A stretch of DNA of 43,030 nucleotides, taken from contig DASWMP010000187.1 of the NCBI GenBank assembly GCA_036399695.1, forward strand, positions 1 to 43,030. The letters are read 5' to 3'. Source of the stretch: DASVEE01 sp036399695. GTDB taxonomy: Bacteria; Acidobacteriota; Thermoanaerobaculia; Gp7-AA8. Shown here one piece after another: positions 5,899 to 13,556 of this stretch (the first letter of the stretch is position 1; every line of letters starts with the position of its first letter). The position numbers and the translations under genes were made by a program. The notes beneath the pieces are model-generated. The model made no database searches and was not told the DNA's origin. It worked only from the letters and a program-made list of their open reading frames with translations.

Positions 5899-8814
5899 AT
5901 GGTGGATAGACGCATTTTACGGGCCTTTCTCCTTCTATCCGTCTTTGCTCTAGTGGCACCTTTTGCATTCGCGCAGCAGACAGGGTCGATCAGCGGGAAG
6001 GTCACATCCGTCGATGGTCAGGGCCTCCCTGGCGTGACGGTCGAAGCGACATCCACGGCATTGCCTCAGCCGCGCACCACGATCACCACGGAAGGCGGCG
6101 AGTTCCGCCTGCCGGCTCTGCAACCGGGTTCGTACACGCTGACCTTCAGCCTGGCCGGCCTCGAGACCCGCACGCGTACCGTGCAGGTCGTGCTCAGCCA
6201 GGAAGCGACGGCGAACGTGACGCTCGGCATGTCCGGCGTCTCCGAGACCGTCACGGTCACGGCCGAGCAGACGATGGTCAACCCCAACACGACGGCGATC
6301 GAAAGCTCGCTGTCCGATGAGGTGCTCGAGCAGCTTCCGATGAGGCAGGAGTATCGCGACCTGCTCAAGCTCGTTCCGGCGGTGCAGTACAGCGAAGACG
6401 CGATCCGCGGCCCGTCAGCGGGCGGCAGCGGTCAGGACAACGTCTACCAGTTCGACGGCGTCAACGTGTCGCTCCCGCTGTACGGCAACCTCTCGGCCGA
6501 GCCTTCGTCGCACGACATCGAGCAGGTCTCGATCGTGCGCGGCGGCGCCAAGGCCGTGGACTTCAACCGCGCCGGCGGCTTCACGATCGATACGGTCTCG
6601 AAGTCGGGCACGAGCGAGTTCATGGGGCAGGTGACGTACCAGGTCCAGAATCACTCGTTCTCCGCCGACGAGCGCAATGGCGGCAGCCAGTTCGAGGAAG
6701 ACAAGACGTGGGGGACGCTGAACCTCGGCGGTCCGCTCCTTCGCGACCGTCTCTTCTTCTACGGCTCCTACTATCGTCCGACCATCTCCCGTGAGAACCG
6801 TTCGAACCTCTACGGCGACGTGCCGGAGTACGGCAACACGCGCGACGAGGTCTTCGGCAAGCTCACCTACACCCCGACCAGCAACATCCTCCTCAACGGC
6901 AGCTACCGTCACTCCGACCGCGAGGTCGAGGGAACGGGCGTGACCGACGCGACGCGCGCCGGTACGGCGTCGCAGGGCGAGGAATCGCGCTTCCGCATGG
7001 GCATCCTGGAAGGCTCCTGGGTCATCAACAACCGGAGCGTCGCCAGCGCCAAGTTCACGAACTTCATCAACGAGACGCTGAGCCGTCCGGACAACGTCGT
7101 CGACGTCGGTCTCTCGGTCACGCCGGGCGCTCGGCTCGACATCAACAATCTCGACCAGATGGGTCTCTTCGTGGTCCCCCGTCCGCTCGCCGGACAGACG
7201 GCCTTCAACGAGTTCATCGCGCCGATCATCCAGCGCTACGGTTACGTCGAGAACGGCACGCGCGTCGGCGGCGGCCGCGTGGGCGTCGATTCGACGTTCA
7301 GCGCGGACGACTTCTATCGCGACAGTGCGCAGCTCGGCTACGACCTCACGATCGGCAGCACGGTCTCGAACGACATCCACATCGGCCTGCAGTGGTACCG
7401 CGACGCCGAGGAGCTCGTTCGTACGTCCAACGGGTGGGGCCGCATCGAAGTGCCGGGCGGCCGCGTGAACTTCAACGGCCAGCCGGTGTTCTACCAGGCC
7501 ATCTTCGAGCAGCAGTCGCTGTCGGAGTCGGTGCCGGCCATCCGCGGCGAGTTCGAGTCGAGGAACCTCGAGATCAACGACACGATCAAGTGGAACGATT
7601 TCTCGTTCAACGTCGGCGTGATGCTGAGCCAGGACACGCTGTACGGTCAGGGCCTGCGCGAAGACCCGTCGACGCTGTCGGGCTACGTCCGCGCCCCGGG
7701 CAACAAGTACGTGATGCACGAGGTGGACTGGCAGGATCAGATTCAGCCGCGCCTCGGTACCACCTGGGCCTACAACGGCGTGGACACGGTCTACGTCAGC
7801 TACGCGAAGTACAACCCGGCCGTCACGTCGCTGCCGCGCGCCGCGTCGTGGGACCGCAACCTTTCGCGTGAGATCACGGCGAACTTCGATCAGAACGGCG
7901 TGCTGATGGGCGTGACGCCGCTCGTCGGCTCGTCGGGCAAGCTGTTCGAGGAAGGCATCAAGCCGCGCTACACGGACGAGTACCTGCTCGGTACCTCGCA
8001 GCAGATCAACAACCGCTGGACGGCGCGCGCCTACGCCCGTCACCGCTACTCGGCGAACTTCTGGGAAGACACGAACAACAACGCCCGCGTTGCGTTCGCG
8101 CCGCCCGAGGGAGTGCCGCGCGACCTGTACATCCCGAATCTCGCCGACCAGATCGCGCAGATCGGCGGACCGAACGCCACGTACGTCATCGCGGAGCTCG
8201 ACGGCGCCTTCACGAAGTACTACGAGGTGACGGCGGAATCCGACTGGCGCAGCGGCAATATGTTCGTGCGTGGCTCGTACACCTGGAGCCACTACTACGG
8301 CAACTTCGACCAGGACAACACCACGACGGTCAACGACGCGAGCAGCTTCGTCGGCTCGTCGTTCATCGGTGACGGCGCCGGCCGCCAGATCTGGAACAAC
8401 CGTTACGGCGATCTCCGCGGCGACCGCCGCCACATGCTGAAGGTCTACGGCTTCTACAGCCTGCCGTGGAACGCCTCGGTCGGCGCCTTCAGCGTCTACC
8501 AGTCGGGCCAGCCGTGGGAAGCGTGGAACGTCGAGGTGTACCGCAACCTGACGACGTCGCTGGACGACACGGCCCGCTACGCCGAGCCGGCTGGCTCGCG
8601 CCGTACCGACGCGCACTACCAGTTGGACTTCAACTACACCCAGAACATCCCGATCCGCGGCTACAACTTCCAGCTCGCGGCGGACATGTTCAACGTCTTC
8701 GACAAGCAGACGGGCTACAACATTCAGAACAAGGTGAACACCGCCGCCTTCGGCACCCCGCGCAGCTTCTACGATCCGCGCCGGTTCCAGTTGGCCATGC
8801 GGTTCCAGTTCTAA
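5899..8814 (+). CDS. TonB-dependent receptor, Oar-like, with carboxypeptidase-regulatory-like domain
   Basis: This is a 971-aa outer-membrane receptor. A signal peptide (ILRAFLLLSVFALVAPFAFA, cleavage before QQTG) is followed by a CarboxypepD-regulatory-like domain (GSISGKVTSVDGQGLPGVTV ... GSYTLTFSLAGL, about residues 33-115), a plug domain (YRDLLKLVPAV ... DNVYQFDGVNV ... HDIEQVSIVRGGAKAVDF, about 120-240) and a large beta-barrel rich in Tyr/Asn/Arg. The C-terminus RRFQLAMRFQF ends in Phe, as expected for BAM-inserted barrels. Proteins of this layout are abundant in Acidobacteria and probably import large substrates such as oligosaccharides or peptides; the substrate here is not readable. 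It is a single-gene unit with a strong ribosome site and a strong terminator, suggesting high expression. Confidence 0.93.
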   Translation: MVDRRILRAFLLLSVFALVAPFAFAQQTGSISGKVTSVDGQGLPGVTVEATSTALPQPRTTITTEGGEFRLPALQPGSYTLTFSLAGLETRTRTVQVVLSQEATANVTLGMSGVSETVTVTAEQTMVNPNTTAIESSLSDEVLEQLPMRQEYRDLLKLVPAVQYSEDAIRGPSAGGSGQDNVYQFDGVNVSLPLYGNLSAEPSSHDIEQVSIVRGGAKAVDFNRAGGFTIDTVSKSGTSEFMGQVTYQVQNHSFSADERNGGSQFEEDKTWGTLNLGGPLLRDRLFFYGSYYRPTISRENRSNLYGDVPEYGNTRDEVFGKLTYTPTSNILLNGSYRHSDREVEGTGVTDATRAGTASQGEESRFRMGILEGSWVINNRSVASAKFTNFINETLSRPDNVVDVGLSVTPGARLDINNLDQMGLFVVPRPLAGQTAFNEFIAPIIQRYGYVENGTRVGGGRVGVDSTFSADDFYRDSAQLGYDLTIGSTVSNDIHIGLQWYRDAEELVRTSNGWGRIEVPGGRVNFNGQPVFYQAIFEQQSLSESVPAIRGEFESRNLEINDTIKWNDFSFNVGVMLSQDTLYGQGLREDPSTLSGYVRAPGNKYVMHEVDWQDQIQPRLGTTWAYNGVDTVYVSYAKYNPAVTSLPRAASWDRNLSREITANFDQNGVLMGVTPLVGSSGKLFEEGIKPRYTDEYLLGTSQQINNRWTARAYARHRYSANFWEDTNNNARVAFAPPEGVPRDLYIPNLADQIAQIGGPNATYVIAELDGAFTKYYEVTAESDWRSGNMFVRGSYTWSHYYGNFDQDNTTTVNDASSFVGSSFIGDGAGRQIWNNRYGDLRGDRRHMLKVYGFYSLPWNASVGAFSVYQSGQPWEAWNVEVYRNLTTSLDDTARYAEPAGSRRTDAHYQLDFNYTQNIPIRGYNFQLAADMFNVFDKQTGYNIQNKVNTAAFGTPRSFYDPRRFQLAMRFQF

Positions 8815-8837
8815 GTTTTTCGATTCAACGATGCAGC

Positions 8838-8870
8838 AGGGCCGGCTCGCAAGAGCCGGCCCTTTCTTTT
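8838..8870 (+). terminator. Rho-independent terminator after the TonB receptor
   Basis: AGGGCCGGCTC and GAGCCGGCCCT form an 11-bp perfect stem with a GCAA loop, followed by TTCTTTT. It lies 23 nt after the stop codon. Its right side is close to the convergent sulfatase gene end at 8889. Confidence 0.9.
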
Positions 8871-8888
8871 ATCCACTCCTAAACTCGC

Positions 8889-10826
8889 TTATCGGAACAG
8901 GCGCTCTCGGTCGATGAGTGCGCGGGTGGTTGCGTTGGCGCCGGCGCGGGCCTTGGCGATGCGCTCGGCGCGATCGGGCTCGTTGAGCAGCACGCTCACC
9001 TGGGCGCGTTTGAACAGCGCGAGCGGGTACTCGGGATGCGTCGGCGGGACGCGGTCGAGCGCATCGCGCGCTTCGGGCAGGCGATTCGACGCGAGATACA
9101 GAACGCCCAGTTCCAGATCCGTCCCGGCTTTCGCCCTCTCGAGCGCGTCGATCGCGGCTGCCGTCTGACCGTTCTCCATCGCCAGGCGGCCGAGGTGGAC
9201 CAGCTCCGCCTGCGAGAGCGTCTTCAGGCCGGCGATGCGCTGCCGGAGCGCGAGCGCCTCGGGCAGGCGTCCCTGACGCTCGCGTACCGTCGCCAGCGCT
9301 TCCAGGGGCGGCAGGCGCTCGGGGGAAGCGGCCACGATCTGTTCGAGCATCGGGACGGCGCGCTCCCACTCGCGCGTCTTCGCGTAATGCAGCGCCAGAT
9401 AGACGCGCACGTCCTCCGACTGCGGTGCGATGGCCTCGGCACGGCGAAAGGCCGCGAGGGCCGCGTCATCGTGACCGAGCGCTGAATGCGCGGCGGCGAG
9501 ACGCAGCGCCGCCATCAGGTTCCGCGGATCGGAGGCGAGGATCTTCTCGAAGATCGGGATCACGGCCGCGTACTGCTCGCGCGTGAAAAGCACCGACGCA
9601 CGATCGAGGTCGTCGAACAGATGGACCATGTCGCGCGGACGCGGTGCATCCTTGCGCACGACCGGCTTCGTCGCGGACGTGATGTACCCGAGGCTGGCGA
9701 GCTGGCGCTGCTCCTCGGCGGTGAGCGTCTCGGACGTCGGCGGCAGCATCGAGGGGAGCGGATACTCCTGCAGCGTCTTGCGCACCTCGCGTGAAAGCGT
9801 TGCTGAGGCGCCGAGGTCGCGCGTCTCCGCCGGATCGGCGACGACGTCGTAGACCTCGAGCTGCCCGGCGTGAATCGTCTTCTGGCGGCCGTCCACGGCC
9901 ATCACCTGCGGCTGCCAGCCGAACTGGAGGAACGGAACCATCGCCTCGCCGGCGACGACCTCCGTGCCCGCGCCGCGCAGGCTGTGCTCCGCGCCGGCAC
10001 CGGCCCAGTCGAGGATCGTGTGAAAGATGCGGCGCGTGCTGACGGGCGTGTCGACCACACCGGCCGGCGCACCCGGTCCTGCGATCAGCAACGGCACATG
10101 CATCACGCCCTGATAGAGCAGGTTCCCGTGCTGCGCCTCGCCATGTTCGCCGAGGCCCTCACCATGATCGGCGGCCACGATCACGGCGCCGTTCGGCCGT
10201 TGGGCGAACGCCGTGAGCAGCCGGCCGAGTTGCGCGTCCATCGTGGCGATCTCGCCGAGGTACGACGGCTCGTATGGGTAGTGCGGCTCGAAGTAATGCA
10301 CCCAGAGGAACAGCGGCTCCGCCGATTGCGCTCCGAGCCACGCCAGCGCGCGGTCGGTCGTCTCCCGCGCGGCGCGTTCGTTCTTCGGATCGGCGTCGTC
10401 GTACACCTCGAACCCTCGGGCGAGGCCGAAGCGCTTGGCCAGCGGGAAGGCTGAGACGAAGGCCGCCGTGTGGTAGCCACGCTCGCGGAGCCGCTCGGAG
10501 ATCAGCGGATGGGTGGGCGCGAGCTGCCGTGCATTCTCGTGGATCCCATGGCCGGCCGGATACATCCCGGTGAGCATCGACGTGTGCGAGGGCAGCGTCT
10601 GCGGCGCCGCGGCATAGGCCTGCATGAACCGCCGGGAGCGCGCCGCCAGCGCGTTGAACGATGGCGTGGAGACGCCTTTTGCTTCCGGTCCGACGGAATC
10701 GAAGCGCGTCGTATCGAGCGTGACGAGGAGAATCGACGGGGGAGGGGCGGTGGCTGGCGCGGGCGTCTCCGGTTTCGAGCACGCCACGATCGCCATCGCC
10801 ATCGCCAGGATCGAGCGACGGAGCAT
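8889..10826 (-). CDS. Sulfatase-superfamily lipoprotein with C-terminal TPR repeats
   Basis: The 645-aa product has a lipoprotein signal (MLRRSILAMAMAIVACSK, Cys at 16). Residues about 28-300 are an alkaline-phosphatase/sulfatase fold: ILLVTLDTTRFDSVG (metal-binding Asp), TLPSHTSMLTGMYPAGHGIH, FLWVHYFEPHYPY, and VAADHGEGLGEHG (metal ligands D, H). The motif that normally starts with the formylglycine Cys or Ser (C/S-x-P-S-R) reads T-L-P-S-H, so it cannot be a formylglycine sulfatase; a Thr nucleophile, as in phosphate or phosphoglycerol transferases, is possible. After the SLGYI segment (about 370) come TPR-like helices to the end. It is probably anchored in the periplasm. It is divergent from spmA. 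Confidence 0.85.
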   Translation of the reverse strand: MLRRSILAMAMAIVACSKPETPAPATAPPPSILLVTLDTTRFDSVGPEAKGVSTPSFNALAARSRRFMQAYAAAPQTLPSHTSMLTGMYPAGHGIHENARQLAPTHPLISERLRERGYHTAAFVSAFPLAKRFGLARGFEVYDDADPKNERAARETTDRALAWLGAQSAEPLFLWVHYFEPHYPYEPSYLGEIATMDAQLGRLLTAFAQRPNGAVIVAADHGEGLGEHGEAQHGNLLYQGVMHVPLLIAGPGAPAGVVDTPVSTRRIFHTILDWAGAGAEHSLRGAGTEVVAGEAMVPFLQFGWQPQVMAVDGRQKTIHAGQLEVYDVVADPAETRDLGASATLSREVRKTLQEYPLPSMLPPTSETLTAEEQRQLASLGYITSATKPVVRKDAPRPRDMVHLFDDLDRASVLFTREQYAAVIPIFEKILASDPRNLMAALRLAAAHSALGHDDAALAAFRRAEAIAPQSEDVRVYLALHYAKTREWERAVPMLEQIVAASPERLPPLEALATVRERQGRLPEALALRQRIAGLKTLSQAELVHLGRLAMENGQTAAAIDALERAKAGTDLELGVLYLASNRLPEARDALDRVPPTHPEYPLALFKRAQVSVLLNEPDRAERIAKARAGANATTRALIDRERLFR

Positions 10827-10832
10827 CCGTTG

Positions 10833-10838
10833 GTTCTA
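10833..10838 (-). promoter_or_regulatory. -10-like TAGAAC for the sulfatase-like gene
   Basis: Read on the minus strand, TTAGAAC lies 6 nt before the ATG at 10826, and no Shine-Dalgarno is present. The last base deviates from TANNNT. Confidence 0.4.
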
Positions 10839-10847
10839 ACACGGTCG

Positions 10848-10853
10848 TACAAT
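10848..10853 (+). promoter_or_regulatory. -10 hexamer TACAAT, probable leaderless start of spmA
   Basis: TACAAT lies 8 nt before the ATG at 10862. Only 35 nt separate the two divergent start codons, and both have a -10-like hexamer at leaderless distance. Confidence 0.6.
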
Positions 10854-10861
10854 CCCGCGCC

Positions 10862-11482
10862 ATGCTGAACTACATCTGGTTTGCGCTGATGGCGATTGCA
10901 CTCGTGGTGGCGGCGTTCAACGGCACGATCGACGGCGTCACGAAGGGGGCGGTCGACATGGCGAAGACCGCGGTCGAGATCGCGATCGGTCTCGTCGGGA
11001 TGATGACGCTCTGGCTCGGGATGATGAAGATTGCCGAGGCCGCGGGCCTGGTCGCCCTCCTCGGGCGGATCATGCGTCCGCTGGCGCGATGGCTCTTCCC
11101 CGAGGTGCCGCCCGATCACCCGGCGGTCGGCTCGATGGTGCTGTCCGTCGCGGCGAACATGCTCGGCCTCAACAACGCTGCCACGCCGCTCGGCATCAAA
11201 GCGATGGAAGAGCTGCAGACGCTGAACGACGAGAAGGAGACGGCCACCAACTCGCAGGTCACGTTCATGACGCTCAACACGGCCGGGGTGCAGCTCATCC
11301 CCGCCACGATGATCGGCATCCTCGTCGCCGCGAAGTCGAACGACCCGACAGCCATCATCGCCCCGACGCTCGTGGCCACGTTCATCGGCACCGTGGTCGC
11401 GGTGCTCGTGGCGCGCGTGCTGGAGCGCTTCTATCCGCGGCCCAAGCTGGTGCAGCCGGCTGACGTCGAGGTGCAGTCATGA
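10862..11482 (+). CDS. spmA: SpmA-like membrane protein (nucleoside recognition/Gate domain)
   Basis: The 206-aa protein has about five membrane segments and the Gate (nucleoside-recognition) domain seen in spore maturation protein A. Features include NGTIDGVTKGAVDMAKTAVE, AANMLGLNNAATPLGIKAME (conserved N-N-A-T-P), and FMTLNTAGVQLIPATMIGIL. In Bacillus, SpmA and SpmB help dehydrate the spore core. They also occur in many non-sporulating bacteria, where their role is unknown. The stop overlaps the spmB start by 4 nt (ATGA), a classic coupled pair. Confidence 0.9.
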   Translation: MLNYIWFALMAIALVVAAFNGTIDGVTKGAVDMAKTAVEIAIGLVGMMTLWLGMMKIAEAAGLVALLGRIMRPLARWLFPEVPPDHPAVGSMVLSVAANMLGLNNAATPLGIKAMEELQTLNDEKETATNSQVTFMTLNTAGVQLIPATMIGILVAAKSNDPTAIIAPTLVATFIGTVVAVLVARVLERFYPRPKLVQPADVEVQS

Positions 11483-12012
11483 TCCGCGAGATCCTCGGCG
11501 CGATCTCGCTCTGGGCCATGCCGGTGCTGCTCGTGGCCATCCCGCTCGCCGGGATCGTGCGCAAGGTGAAGGTGTTCGACGTCTTCGTCGACGGCGCGAA
11601 GGAAGGCTTCGACGTCGCCATCCGCATCATCCCGTTCCTGGTCGGGATCCTCGTGGCCATCGGCATGTTCCGCGGCTCGGGGGCGATGGACATGCTGACA
11701 AACGCGTTGCGGCCGATGTTGAACGCGGTCGGCTTTCCGGCGGAGCTGTTCCCGCTGGCGGTGATGCGCACGCTGTCCGGCAGCGGCTCGCTCGGTTTGA
11801 CGACGGACCTGATCACCACCCACGGACCCGATTCACTGCTCGGCCGGATGGCCGCCACGATGTACGGCAGCTCGGAGACCACGTTCTACGTGATCGCGGT
11901 GTATTTCGGCGCCATCGGCGTGAAGCGCACGCGCCACGCCGTGCCGGCAGCCCTGGTGGGCGATCTGGTGGCGGCGGTGGTCACGGTGATGGTCTGCCTC
12001 TGGTTGTTCTAA
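11479..12012 (+). CDS. spmB: SpmB-like membrane protein (nucleoside recognition/Gate domain)
   Basis: The 177-aa partner of SpmA has about five hydrophobic segments. Conserved blocks are VFVDGAKEGFDVAIRIIPFL, FPLAVMRTLSGSGSLGLTTD (P-x-A-x-x-R-x-x-S-G-S-G) and STYG-like MYGSSETTFYVIAVYFGAIG. The gene overlaps spmA by 4 nt and both products are probably needed together in the inner membrane. No other sporulation gene is in the window, so a sporulation role is not implied. A strong hairpin terminator follows its stop codon. Confidence 0.9.
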   Translation: MIREILGAISLWAMPVLLVAIPLAGIVRKVKVFDVFVDGAKEGFDVAIRIIPFLVGILVAIGMFRGSGAMDMLTNALRPMLNAVGFPAELFPLAVMRTLSGSGSLGLTTDLITTHGPDSLLGRMAATMYGSSETTFYVIAVYFGAIGVKRTRHAVPAALVGDLVAAVVTVMVCLWLF

Positions 12013-12091
12013 TCTCGGAGTGCGGTGGCGAACGCCACCGCTCTTTTACACGTGTAGCAGAGCGGCGGCGTTCGCCGCCGCACTCCGAGAT
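12012..12091. terminator. Bidirectional hairpin terminator made of two inverted GGAGTGCGG repeats
   Basis: The element exactly fills the space between two convergent stop codons. The plus-strand hairpin is GCGGTGGCG aa CGCCACCGC (12022-12041) followed by TCTTTT. The inverted copy is GCGGCGGCG tt CGCCGCCGC (12062-12081). Flanks ATCTCGGAGT are the same in both. The T-A pair of stem 1 is C-G in stem 2, so both arms changed together. Relatives are at 123-144, 30546-30568, 38215-38285 and 42869-42890. Confidence 0.85.
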
Positions 12092-13366
12092 CTAAGCGGC
12101 AACCGGCCGCCGGGAGACCGTGTACACCAGCGCTCCCACCACCAGCGCAATCGCTGCCGCCAGGAAGTTGAACCGGTTCAGCGTCAGGAACAGCAGCAGC
12201 GAGATGATCGTCCCGAGAATGGGCACGAACAGCGGCACGCGGAAGCCGCCTTCGCTCCGTTTCCGGAGCAACGGCACGGCGGCGCAGGTGAACAGATACG
12301 TCGTCAGGCGCGCGACGGCCGAGAGCATCGCGAGCTGCGCGAAGGAGCCGCCCAGCGCGAGCGCCAGCGCGACGAGCATGTGGATGACGATGGCCACGCT
12401 CGGCGTGCGGAACGTCGGGTGCACGTACGAGATCGGTCCCATGCGGCGGTCGAGCGAGAGGGCGTAGAGCATGCGCGAGCCTTCGAGCATCGTGCCGGAG
12501 TTCGTCCCCGCCATCGACAGCAGTGCACCGATCGTGACGATCATCCCGCCGAGCGGGCCGATGAGGGCACTGGCGGCGGAGGCGATCGGACGTTCGCTCG
12601 TCGAGAGGTCGCGCAGCGAGGCCATGGCGCCGAGCTGCGCCAGGACGTAGATCGCACCGATGGCGGCGATGCCGGCGAGCAGCGCCAGCGGCAGGTCGCG
12701 GCGCGGGTTGCGGAACTCGCCCGCCGGGACACCGAGGTTCTCGAAACCGGCGTACGCGAAGAGCATGAAAAGCGCCGCGCTGCTCCAGTCGGTGCCGGGG
12801 CCCGGCAGCGTGAACGACTGCGGCAGCGGATTGTGCTTCCACATGACGAGTGCCAGGATGATGAAGCCGACGAGCGGTACGAGCTTGCCGAAGGTGAAGA
12901 TGTAGATGGAGGCGGCGCCGTACTTCACGCCGAGGAAGTGGATGATCGCCAGGAGCAGGATCGTCAGCGTGATGACCATCGCCCGTGCGACGCCCTTCTC
13001 CACCTCGGGGAAGAAGAACGCCAGCGCGCGCACGAAGCCGTTCGACAGCGACGCCAGCGACGTCACGCGCGCGATCCAGTTCATCCAGCCGGTCTCGAAG
13101 CCGACGAAGTCGCCGAAGGCCGTCTTCGCGTAGAGATACGCGCCGCCCGGCTCACTGAAGTGACTCGACGCCTCGGCGAAGCAGAGCACGAGGATGAACA
13201 CCGGCACCGCGAAGATCAGCGGCGCCCAGAGCGAGAACGCCCCGAGGAGCTTGAACGACTCGTAGGGGAGGAGGAAGACGCCGGAGCCGACGACGGCATT
13301 GATGCACATCGCCACGAGACCCCAGAAACCGACGGTGCGGACCAGCTTTACAGACGATTCGGTCAT
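12092..13366 (-). CDS. APC-family amino-acid permease
   Basis: The 424-aa membrane transporter has 11-12 hydrophobic segments. The first segment carries the APC signature GFWGLVAMCINAVVGSGVFL (G-x-G-I/V-F substrate-binding loop) and SEPGGAYLYAKTAFGDFVGF is the conserved loop after TM3 start. A later conserved segment is LFAYAGFENLGVPAGEFRNP (F-x-x-x-G-F-E), typical of amino-acid/polyamine exchangers. Substrate cannot be predicted. The start ATG is preceded by AAGAGAG at a usual Shine-Dalgarno distance, so it is not a leaderless candidate. It stands alone on the minus strand. Confidence 0.92.
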   Translation of the reverse strand: MTESSVKLVRTVGFWGLVAMCINAVVGSGVFLLPYESFKLLGAFSLWAPLIFAVPVFILVLCFAEASSHFSEPGGAYLYAKTAFGDFVGFETGWMNWIARVTSLASLSNGFVRALAFFFPEVEKGVARAMVITLTILLLAIIHFLGVKYGAASIYIFTFGKLVPLVGFIILALVMWKHNPLPQSFTLPGPGTDWSSAALFMLFAYAGFENLGVPAGEFRNPRRDLPLALLAGIAAIGAIYVLAQLGAMASLRDLSTSERPIASAASALIGPLGGMIVTIGALLSMAGTNSGTMLEGSRMLYALSLDRRMGPISYVHPTFRTPSVAIVIHMLVALALALGGSFAQLAMLSAVARLTTYLFTCAAVPLLRKRSEGGFRVPLFVPILGTIISLLLFLTLNRFNFLAAAIALVVGALVYTVSRRPVAA

Positions 13367-13469
13367 TCGCTCTCTTTCGTGCTGGGAACTTTTGGATGCG
13401 GGGCATGGTGACGGAGCGGAGCGGAATGTTCAATGGAGATTACGGTGGAGTCACCGGAGAACGATGCGA

Positions 13470-13556
13470 CCAATAGGACCCATAGGACACATGGCTCCGC
13501 GCCGCGGCAGCTCTCCTATAGGTCCTATCTGTCCCATAGGTCCTATGGGTCCTATC
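13470..13556. repeat. Inverted array of 9-bp tandem units (ATAGGACCN)
   Basis: The plus strand at 13473-13494 reads ATAGGACCC, ATAGGACAC, ATGG. After a GC-rich centre, the minus strand of 13513-13556 reads ATAGGACCC, ATAGGACCT, ATGGGACAG, ATAGGACCT, ATAGGA. The period is 9, unlike the heptad cassettes. It lies in the 185-nt gap between the permease start and the deacylase end. The rest of that gap shows nothing recognisable. Confidence 0.8.

Noticed and set aside
6415..8616. Long open frame antisense to the TonB receptor gene (733 codons)
   Set aside because: Its composition is dominated by Arg, Val, Ala and Asp, as expected for a shadow of GC-rich coding DNA. It has no domain pattern and the plus strand codes for a clear receptor.
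10862..12012. Evidence for endospore formation
   Set aside because: SpmA/SpmB are widespread in non-sporulating bacteria and no other sporulation gene is present in the window.
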